Assembly: GCF_003590875.1 (NCBI RefSeq)
Contig: NZ_QYUN01000002.1
Location: 1,612,001-1,676,000 of the forward strand
Origin: Noviherbaspirillum cavernae
Lineage (GTDB): Bacteria; Pseudomonadota; Gammaproteobacteria; Burkholderiales; Burkholderiaceae_D
Direction: 5' to 3'
Length of the DNA: 64,000 nucleotides
This document shows positions 57,514 to 64,000 of the stretch, piece after piece. Each line of letters begins with the position of its first letter. Position 1 is the stretch's first letter. Position numbers and translations under genes: made by a program. The notes under the pieces are model-generated. The model searched no databases. It was not told the origin of the DNA and saw only the letters and a list, made by a program, of their open reading frames with translations.

Positions 57514-58422
57514 ATGATCAATCTGCCCAATTCCAGCAACAGCCTTGCAATCGACACCAAGAGTGTCGAATCCCTGCGCCAATCCGCCAAGCAGAATTCG
57601 CCCGAGGCGCTGAAGGAAGCCAGCAAGCAGTTCGAATCGCTGTTCCTGAACATGGTGATGAAAAGCATGCGCGAAGCATCACCAAAGGAAGGTCTCTTCG
57701 ACAACGAGCAAAGCCGCATGTACACCTCCATGCTGGACCAGCAACTCAGTCAGACCATGGCAAATCGTGGCGTGGGCCTGGCTGACATGCTGGTGCGGCA
57801 GCTGTCTTCGACGATGAGCAAGCAGGGGCTGCCGGCGGATGGCGGGCAGGACGTGCTCAACAGCATGATCGACGGCCAGGCCCGCAAATACAATCCGTGG
57901 CAGCCGTCTGCGGCACCATCCGCCGCCGCGACGGAGAGTGCGAAGGGAAGCAGCAGGCAGCCGGCCCACGTGCAGGCATTCCAGGAGCGTCTGGCGTCGC
58001 ATGCGCAAGAGGCGAGCAGCACGACGGGCATTCCTGCCAAATTCATGCTCGCTCAGGCGGCGCTCGAAAGCGGCTGGGGCAAGCGGGAAATCCGCGCCGC
58101 CGACGGCAGCGCGAGCCATAACCTGTTCGGCATCAAGGCCGGCAAGGGATGGAAGGGCAAGGTAGTGGAGGCGGTGACGACCGAATATGTGAACGGCGTG
58201 CCGGAGAAACGCGTCGAGAAGTTCCGCGCATATGACTCGTATGCGGATGCGTTCCGCGACTATGCCAAGCTGCTGCGCAACAATCCGCGCTACGAAAATG
58301 TGCTGGCCAACGCCACGGACGCAACCAGCTTTGCGCAGGGGCTGCAGCGCGCCGGTTATGCAACCGATCCGAATTACGCAAACAAGCTGGCGAAGATCAT
58401 CACGAAAAACTTGTCTGCCTGA
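57514..58422 (+). CDS. flgJ: Rod assembly protein and muramidase FlgJ
   Basis: FlgJ is a two-domain protein that caps the rod and opens the peptidoglycan for it. The N-terminal rod-cap domain includes ASKQFESLFLNMVMKSMREASP. The C-terminal half (about 150-302) is a GH73-type glucosaminidase domain with FMLAQAALESGWGKREIRA, HNLFGIKAGKGWKG and YDSYADAFRDYAKLL. Length is 302 aa. It ends the flgB operon; a hairpin and a sigma-28 promoter separate it from flgK. Confidence 0.95.
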   Translation: MINLPNSSNSLAIDTKSVESLRQSAKQNSPEALKEASKQFESLFLNMVMKSMREASPKEGLFDNEQSRMYTSMLDQQLSQTMANRGVGLADMLVRQLSSTMSKQGLPADGGQDVLNSMIDGQARKYNPWQPSAAPSAAATESAKGSSRQPAHVQAFQERLASHAQEASSTTGIPAKFMLAQAALESGWGKREIRAADGSASHNLFGIKAGKGWKGKVVEAVTTEYVNGVPEKRVEKFRAYDSYADAFRDYAKLLRNNPRYENVLANATDATSFAQGLQRAGYATDPNYANKLAKIITKNLSA

Positions 58423-58440
58423 CAAGTAGGCTGCCACACG

Positions 58441-58470
58441 GATGGCGGCACCGGGCCCGGCGTTGCCATC
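58441..58470 (+). terminator. Hairpin between flgJ and flgK
   Basis: A nearly palindromic 30-base stretch centred on CCGGGCCCGG, with outer arms GATGGC/GCCATC, can form a stem of about 14 pairs with two G-U pairs and one mismatch. It has no T-run. It sits just upstream of the flgK promoter and may limit read-through. Confidence 0.4.
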
Positions 58471-58486
58471 ATGTCAAACATCGGGC

Positions 58487-58513
58487 TCAAGTTTTCCCGC
58501 GGGCTGCCGTTCA
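58487..58513 (+). promoter_or_regulatory. Sigma-28 promoter of flgK
   Basis: TCAAGTTT (58487-58494), exactly 11 bases, GCCGTTCA (58506-58513), about 40 bases before the flgK ATG. It is close to the FliA consensus and shares TCAAGTT with the motA site. Confidence 0.8.
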
Positions 58514-58550
58514 CTGGGATGTCGCGATATAACAAAAGAGTGAAACCACT

Positions 58551-60566
58551 ATGGCCAATATCCTAAGCACCGCTCAAAGCGGTCTGCTCGCCGCGCAGGC
58601 CGGACTTGCCACGACCGGACACAACATCGCCAACCAGAAAACGCCGGGCTACAGCCGGCAACTGGTGATTCAGTCGGCGATCAGTGGCCAGTACGAATTC
58701 GGCGGCTTCATCGGCAAGGGCACATCGGTCGTGGCGGTAAGACGCCAGTACAGCGACTATCTCGGCGCGCAGCTGCAGAACATCAATACGGCCAAGGGGC
58801 AGATCGATTCCCACTTTACGGAAATCAGCCGCATCAACAATCTGCTGGCCGATCAATCGTCGGGTCTCGCGCCGGTGCTCCAGGACTTCTTCAAAAGCGT
58901 GCAGGCATTGAGCGGTGGCTCCAGCGAGGTGCCATCGCGCGGCGGCATGCTGGCGGCGGCAGAGAGTCTGGCAGGGCGCTTTCAAAGCCTGAACGGCCAG
59001 ATGCAGGAGATGCGCGAGCAGGTCAACACCCAGATTTCGACCGTCGTCGGCACGATCAACTCGTACGCGCAACAGATCGCGGCGCTGAACGACGCGATCA
59101 GCAAGGCGCAGACTGGCGCCGACAACCAGGCACCGAACGATCTGCTCGACCAGCGCGATTATCTGGTGGGAGAACTGAGCAAGGAAACCCAGGTATCGGT
59201 CATCAAGGAAGGCCTTAACTACACGGTCTTTATCGGCAACGGCCAGCCGATGGTGATCGGCTCGACGGCATCGAAGCTGGCGGTGGTGCCATCGCCGACC
59301 GATCCGCGTCAGCTGCAGGTCGGCTATGTCGCGGGTAGCGGCACCACAGTCCCGCTCGCTGAAAACGGCCTGCCCGGCGGCAAGCTGGGCGGCTTGTTCG
59401 AATTCCGCTCCAAGACGCTGGATTCGGCACAGAATGCCTTGGGCCGGATCGCACTGGGATTGGCCGCAACGTTCAATGCGCAGCACAAGCTCGGGCAGGA
59501 CCAGAACGGCGCGATGGGCGGAAACTTTTTCTCGGAAGCGATTCCCGTAGTCCACTCGAACAGTTTCAACAAGGGCGTCCCGGCAGGCACGCCTGCCGTG
59601 CTCGATGCCAGCATCGCCGATGTCGGCAAGCTCACCGGCAGCGACTACACGTTCGCCCGCGATGGCGTCGGCAACTATGTCATCACGCGCGTGGCAGACA
59701 ATGTGCAGGTGTATTCGAATGCGGCACCGCCTGCGGCACCGATCGACGGCGTCAATTTCACCATCAGCTCCGGCACGATGGCCAGCGGCGACAACTATCT
59801 GGTGAGACCGACGATCAATGGCGCAGCATCGTTCAATGTGCTGGTCAAGGATCAGGCTCTGATCGCGGCGGCGGTTCCGATTGTCACTGCATACGACACC
59901 ACCAACGCCGGCACCGGCGCGATCAGCGAAGGCACGATCGACGGCAATTTCCTGCCGGCGATGGCGGCCACGCCGATTTCGCTGGCGTTCGATGCGGCAA
60001 CGGGCGAGTTCAACGATGCCGCAACGGGACCGGGCACCGGCTTCGCGTTTCCGGTCAAGGTGACCGTGAACGGCACTTCGACCATCTATGCGGCGGGCAC
60101 CCCTGTGCCCTATTCGGCGGGCGCGACCATCACATTCGGCGCGTCATTGCCCGGACCGCCGCCCGATGTCGGCGGCATGAGCATCAAGATTACCGGCGTG
60201 CCCAAGGACGGCGACAAGTTCACGGTCAGCGCAAATCCCAAGTCGGACAGCGACAACCGCAACATGCTGCTGCTGGGGGCCTTGCAGACCGCGAACACGC
60301 TGGTCAACGGCACCACCACGTATCAAGGCGCTTTCGGGCAGCTGGTCAGCCAGATCGGCAACAAGACGCACGAACTGGAAGTGACCCAGAGCGCGGAGGA
60401 GAAGCTGCTTGAACAGGTGACCCAGTCCCAGCAGGCGGTATCCGGCGTCAACCTCGACGAAGAGGCGACCAACCTGATCCGCTACCAGCAGGCATACCAG
60501 GCTTCCGCGAAGGTGATGCAGGCAGTACAGGAAATGTTCGATATCCTTGCCTCGCTGGGACGCTGA
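58551..60566 (+). CDS. flgK: Hook-filament junction protein FlgK (HAP1)
   Basis: FlgK is the first junction protein between hook and filament. The N-terminus NILSTAQSGLLAAQAGLATT, with GHNIANQKTPGYSRQ, and the C-terminus VNLDEEATNLIRYQQAYQASAKVMQAVQEM are diagnostic. The middle is a long variable domain, giving 671 aa, longer than the 547 aa of E. coli FlgK. A sigma-28 promoter precedes it. Its chaperone FlgN is encoded upstream on the other strand. Confidence 0.96.
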   Translation: MANILSTAQSGLLAAQAGLATTGHNIANQKTPGYSRQLVIQSAISGQYEFGGFIGKGTSVVAVRRQYSDYLGAQLQNINTAKGQIDSHFTEISRINNLLADQSSGLAPVLQDFFKSVQALSGGSSEVPSRGGMLAAAESLAGRFQSLNGQMQEMREQVNTQISTVVGTINSYAQQIAALNDAISKAQTGADNQAPNDLLDQRDYLVGELSKETQVSVIKEGLNYTVFIGNGQPMVIGSTASKLAVVPSPTDPRQLQVGYVAGSGTTVPLAENGLPGGKLGGLFEFRSKTLDSAQNALGRIALGLAATFNAQHKLGQDQNGAMGGNFFSEAIPVVHSNSFNKGVPAGTPAVLDASIADVGKLTGSDYTFARDGVGNYVITRVADNVQVYSNAAPPAAPIDGVNFTISSGTMASGDNYLVRPTINGAASFNVLVKDQALIAAAVPIVTAYDTTNAGTGAISEGTIDGNFLPAMAATPISLAFDAATGEFNDAATGPGTGFAFPVKVTVNGTSTIYAAGTPVPYSAGATITFGASLPGPPPDVGGMSIKITGVPKDGDKFTVSANPKSDSDNRNMLLLGALQTANTLVNGTTTYQGAFGQLVSQIGNKTHELEVTQSAEEKLLEQVTQSQQAVSGVNLDEEATNLIRYQQAYQASAKVMQAVQEMFDILASLGR

Positions 60567-60625
60567 TTGCTGAACCGGGCGGCTGAACCAGGGCAAGGGA
60601 TTCGCACAAAAAATCGCATGACCAC

Positions 60626-60652
60626 TTCAGAGATGGGAAATCGTGCCGATAA
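60626..60652 (+). promoter_or_regulatory. Possible sigma-28 promoter of flgL
   Basis: GCCGATAA (60645-60652) is a perfect FliA -10, but the -35 half 11 bases upstream (TTCAGAGA, 60626-60633) is poor. It lies about 45 bases before flgL. Confidence 0.35.
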
Positions 60653-60696
60653 CGGTATATCAATGTAAACAAGCCGGTCGACAGGAGTAAGCAGCC

Positions 60697-61965
60697 ATGC
60701 GCATCAGCACGAATATGATATTCGACCTGGGGGCAAACAGACTCAGCCAGCTGCAGGCAGGGCTCGTCAAAACCCAGCAGCAGCTGTCCACGCAGCGTCG
60801 TGTGCTGACCCCTGCCGATGACCCGGTCGCAGCCGCCTCCGCCCTTGGCATATCGCAATCCCTGTCGATCAACGAGCAGTTTGCCTCCAACCGGAATACC
60901 GCCAAAAGTGCGCTGGGTGAAATGGAAAGCATCCTGCAAAGCGTCACCAGCCTGTATCAGGATGTGAAGACGCTGATCGTCAATGCCGGTAACGGCTCGA
61001 TAGAAGATGAGCAACGCCAGTATCTGTCTGCAGAACTGAAGGGACGCTTCGAAGAGCTGCTGGGTCTGGCGAACAGCCGCGACGGCATTGGACGATACAT
61101 GTTCGGCGGCTTCAAGACCTCGTCGCAGCCGTTTTTCCAGACGGCGACCGGCGCGCAATATGCCGGCGACCAGGGCAAGCAGCTGCTGCAAGTCGATACC
61201 TCGCGCAACATTGCACTGAACGACACCGGCAATACGATCTTCGAGGCCAACAGGACTGGCAACGGTATTTTCCTTACTTCTGCGGCCGCCGGTAATACCG
61301 GTTCCGGCATCATCGGCACCGGCGCCGTCGTCAATGCCGGAGTAATGACCGGTCATGACTACAGCATCGACTTTACGGTGGTGCCGGGCCCGCTGCCCAC
61401 TGTTCCCGGCACGACGACATTCACGGTCAGGGACAACGTCACCGGCAACTATATGGATCCCGCCACCGGCGTGTTCAACCTCGCGGCTCCGCCGGCGGTC
61501 GGCACAACCTATGCAGCGGGAGAGGCCATCTCCGTCGACGGCATGCAGTTTGAGATCCAGGGCAATCCTGCCAATGGCGACCAGTTCGACATCGAGCCGA
61601 GCCGCAATCAAAGCATTTTCACGACCCTGACCAATCTGCTGACGACGTTGAATACCACCGGCGCAGGTGCGGCCGGTCAGGCAAATCTGACCAATGGCCT
61701 CAACGCTGCCAACAACAACATCGATCATGCACTGGACACTCTGCTGAACGTGCGCGCAAGCGTCGGTACACGTCTGAAGGAGATCGAGACACTCGACAGC
61801 AGCGGCTCGGACCTCAACATCCAGTACACGGAAACCTTGCACAGATTGCAGGACATCAATCTTGCCGAGACGATTTCCAGCTTCACGCAGCAGCAGATCG
61901 CACTTCAGGCCGCACAGCAGTCATTCACCAAGATCACCGGACTGTCGCTGTTCAATTTCATTTGA
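60697..61965 (+). CDS. flgL: Hook-filament junction protein FlgL (HAP3)
   Basis: FlgL is the second junction protein, related to flagellin. The 422-aa protein starts MRISTNMIFDLGANRLSQLQ, with the flagellin-like QQQLSTQRRVLTPADDPVAA, and ends ETISSFTQQQIALQAAQQSF followed by TKITGLSLFNFI. The 130-base gap from flgK holds a sigma-28-like -10. No flagellin gene (fliC) is in the window. Confidence 0.95.
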   Translation: MRISTNMIFDLGANRLSQLQAGLVKTQQQLSTQRRVLTPADDPVAAASALGISQSLSINEQFASNRNTAKSALGEMESILQSVTSLYQDVKTLIVNAGNGSIEDEQRQYLSAELKGRFEELLGLANSRDGIGRYMFGGFKTSSQPFFQTATGAQYAGDQGKQLLQVDTSRNIALNDTGNTIFEANRTGNGIFLTSAAAGNTGSGIIGTGAVVNAGVMTGHDYSIDFTVVPGPLPTVPGTTTFTVRDNVTGNYMDPATGVFNLAAPPAVGTTYAAGEAISVDGMQFEIQGNPANGDQFDIEPSRNQSIFTTLTNLLTTLNTTGAGAAGQANLTNGLNAANNNIDHALDTLLNVRASVGTRLKEIETLDSSGSDLNIQYTETLHRLQDINLAETISSFTQQQIALQAAQQSFTKITGLSLFNFI

Positions 61966-61972
61966 TGCGCCT

Positions 61973-62006
61973 TGCCGCGTACTGCCTGAGTCTTGCAGGC
62001 GCGGCA
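61973..62006 (+). terminator. Hairpin after flgL
   Basis: TGCCGC plus GCCTG pairs with CAGGC plus GCGGCA, leaving a 5-base bulge on the left arm. It starts 8 bases after the flgL stop. No T-run follows, so it is a weak terminator candidate. Confidence 0.35.
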
Positions 62007-62195
62007 TCGCATCAGCCGGAACATCGGGAATCAGTTCCCCGGACGTAAATCACCAATCACCGCAACGACACCCGCACGATTCAAGAAACCATCCGCATCC
62101 ACTCGCATCCACCCACGTCCGCAGAACGGCACGGAAAATGCGAGTCGGCGCATCAGATCATCCATATCGCAACAACCGTCACACCCGAGGAACAT

Positions 62196-63926
62196 ATGAG
62201 CTTGAACGACATCAAGGTATCCCGCAAGTTATGGGCCACCATCGTGGTACTCCTGGCCGCCATGCTGGCAGTCTCTTTCTTCACCAGCCGCTACAGCCGT
62301 CACGTTCAGGAGGAGGCAATGACGCAGGTCGAGCGTCACGACAACCTGATCACGGTCGCGACAAAGTGGAAGGCCATGGCGGAAACCAATTCGCTGCGCG
62401 CGGTGGCCGCCGGCCTCAGTGCCGATCAGGTCGCCACCGATTTTTTCAATGCCGAACTGAAGAAAGGGATCGCCGAGTCCAGCGGGATCCAGAAATACCT
62501 GGTGGAGAATGCCAATACCGCCGAGGACAAGAAGGCGATGGATGAAATCGGCAAGGCTCGCACGCACATCCTCGCGGTTACCAAGAAGCTCATGGATGCG
62601 AAGGCTACAGGCGATGCCGAAGCGCTGAAGAAGGTGCTCGATTCCGAGTTGATGCCTGCCACCGACGTCTACGTCGGCGCCATGGGCAATTTCGTCAAAC
62701 TCCAGGAGACGCAGCGCGACGACACCAAGGCGCGCTCCGAGGAAGCCCGCAACATGGCTTCCACGATCGGCTTGGTGAGTGCCGCACTGGTTTTTGCACT
62801 GGGCATGGGTTGTGCTGCGGTACTGGTGCGCTCCATCAACCAGCCGCTGGCGCACGCCGTACGGGTAGCCGAAGGCATCGCGGCCGGCGACCTGACGCAG
62901 CGCATCGACGATTCCCGTCGCGACGAATTCGGCCAGCTCATGCGAGCCATGCGGCGCATGAACGAATCGCTGGCCGGCGTGGTGGGCAATGTGCTCGCGT
63001 CCACTGAAAGCATCGGCACCGCCAGCTCGGAAATCGCGACTGGTAATCTCGACCTGTCCGCACGCACCGAGCAGACGGCTTCCAATTTGCAGCAGACCGC
63101 CGCTTCGATGGAGCAGATCACGGAGAGCGTGCGCCACAACGCCGATGCTGCGAATCAGGCCAACCAGCTGACGTCGGCCGCTTCCGACGCGGCCACGCGT
63201 GGCGGCAAGGTCGTCAGCGAGGTCGTGGACACGATGCAGGCGATCACGGCATCGTCGCAGAAGATCGCCGACATCATCGGCGTGATCGACGGCATTGCAT
63301 TCCAGACCAATATCCTGGCGCTTAATGCGGCGGTCGAAGCAGCCCGTGCGGGCGAGCAAGGGCGCGGTTTCGCGGTGGTGGCCAGCGAGGTGCGCAATCT
63401 CGCGCAGCGTTCGGCACAGGCGGCCAAGGAGATCAAGAGCCTGATCGATACCTCGACCGAAAAGGTCGAGGCTGGTGCGGAACTGGTGCAGACGGCGGGC
63501 GCGACGATGGAAGAGATCGTGGCCTCGGTACGTCGTGTCACGGACATCATGCACGAGATCACGGCGGCAACCACCGAGCAATCAACCGGAATCAATGAAG
63601 TCAACAAGGCGGTCGGCAACCTCGATCAAATGACGCAGCAAAACGCGGCCCTCGTGGAAGAGGCCGCCGCAGCGGCGACCTCGATGCAGGAACAGGCCCG
63701 GCATCTGGCCGACACCGTCAGCACATTCAAGGTCAACGATGCCCAGCGTACAGGAATCATTCCGGCAGGCAGCGTAGCGCGGGTGGCGCAGGCGCCGCGC
63801 GCCCGGACGCCCGCAGTGGCGGTGTCCCGCAAGCCGGTGCCGGCAAAACCTGCGGCAATCAAGGCGTCATCTCCGAAGCAGCTGGCGGCGGCAACGGGAT
63901 CGAATGATGATTGGGAAGAGTTCTGA
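62196..63926 (+). CDS. Methyl-accepting chemotaxis protein
   Basis: A 576-aa transmembrane chemoreceptor of the same plan as the one at 32756. Membrane helix 1 is at about 12-29, a helical periplasmic domain spans about 30-187, membrane helix 2 about 189-212, then HAMP and the signalling coiled coil with tip [29 protein letters not shown]. It ends SNDDWEEF, so it shares the DWEEF tail for CheR/CheB tethering. A Pro/Ala/Lys-rich linker precedes the tail. The 230-base upstream gap has no convincing sigma-28 site. The ligand is unknown. Confidence 0.93.
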   Translation: MSLNDIKVSRKLWATIVVLLAAMLAVSFFTSRYSRHVQEEAMTQVERHDNLITVATKWKAMAETNSLRAVAAGLSADQVATDFFNAELKKGIAESSGIQKYLVENANTAEDKKAMDEIGKARTHILAVTKKLMDAKATGDAEALKKVLDSELMPATDVYVGAMGNFVKLQETQRDDTKARSEEARNMASTIGLVSAALVFALGMGCAAVLVRSINQPLAHAVRVAEGIAAGDLTQRIDDSRRDEFGQLMRAMRRMNESLAGVVGNVLASTESIGTASSEIATGNLDLSARTEQTASNLQQTAASMEQITESVRHNADAANQANQLTSAASDAATRGGKVVSEVVDTMQAITASSQKIADIIGVIDGIAFQTNILALNAAVEAARAGEQGRGFAVVASEVRNLAQRSAQAAKEIKSLIDTSTEKVEAGAELVQTAGATMEEIVASVRRVTDIMHEITAATTEQSTGINEVNKAVGNLDQMTQQNAALVEEAAAAATSMQEQARHLADTVSTFKVNDAQRTGIIPAGSVARVAQAPRARTPAVAVSRKPVPAKPAAIKASSPKQLAAATGSNDDWEEF

Positions 63927-63952
63927 GCATCGAATCCATCGCCATCCCGGCC

Positions 63953-63974
63953 TTCCCCTTGAAGGGGAGGGCGG
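63953..63974. terminator. Hairpin after the last receptor gene
   Basis: CTTCCCCTT and AAGGGGAGG form a short stem of about 9 pairs with one G-U, shortly after the receptor stop. The window ends before any further context can be judged. Confidence 0.3.
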
Positions 63975-64000
63975 CACGCTACGCGATGTTCCCCTGAAAA

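Overview
The window looks like one contiguous chromosome segment of a Burkholderiales betaproteobacterium. The best family-level guess is Oxalobacteraceae (Herminiimonas/Janthinobacterium-like), inferred from the housekeeping gene order (bamB-der-hfq-hflX-hflK-hflC-hisZ-purA), the flhDC-headed motility locus and the style of the proteins. No 16S gene or database search supports this. All recognised genes are intact except bamB, which is cut by the left edge.

Region 1 (1-22.9 kb) is housekeeping: outer-membrane assembly (bamB), ribosome GTPases (der, hflX), RNA chaperone (hfq), FtsH modulators (hflK, hflC), histidine and purine synthesis (hisZ, purA), a phosphoribosyltransferase, tRNA-Leu(CAG) on the minus strand, RNA decay and rRNA modification (rnr, rlmB), cysE, a YceH-family protein, a minus-strand lpxH-ppiB-ppiA group, cysS, an AlkA-type glycosylase, accA, tilS, lysC and tRNA-Ser(GCT).

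Region 2 (22.9-24.7 kb) is a sparse spacer. It holds a decayed copy of the tRNA-Ser 3' end with its terminator, a lone DUF2239-type gene whose promoter lies between inverted repeats, and a long leader in front of flhD.

Region 3 (24.7-64 kb) is motility and chemotaxis. It begins with the master regulators flhDC, then a membrane-anchored methyltransferase, motAB, a short CheZ-like protein, cheY, cheA, cheW, two receptors, cheR, cheD, cheB, a second cheY and an EAL/HDOD protein. Next come the tightly coupled genes flhB-flhA-flhF-flhG-fliA-motC-motD. The minus-strand genes flgA, flgM and flgN face the rod/hook/ring operon flgBCDEFGHIJ, followed by flgKL and a third receptor.

Regulation appears tiered: FlhDC above, FliA (sigma-28) with its antagonist FlgM below. 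Sigma-28-like promoters are visible before flgM, flgK, motA and, more weakly, the second receptor and flgL. Two stator sets (MotAB, MotCD) are encoded. No ordinary cheZ follows the second cheY; a small protein keeping the CheZ D-x3-Q motif sits between motB and the first cheY. Other points of interest are a 191-bp element with 19-bp terminal inverted repeats, an FlhG without a recognisable P-loop, and a receptor with its sensory-looking domain at the C-terminus.
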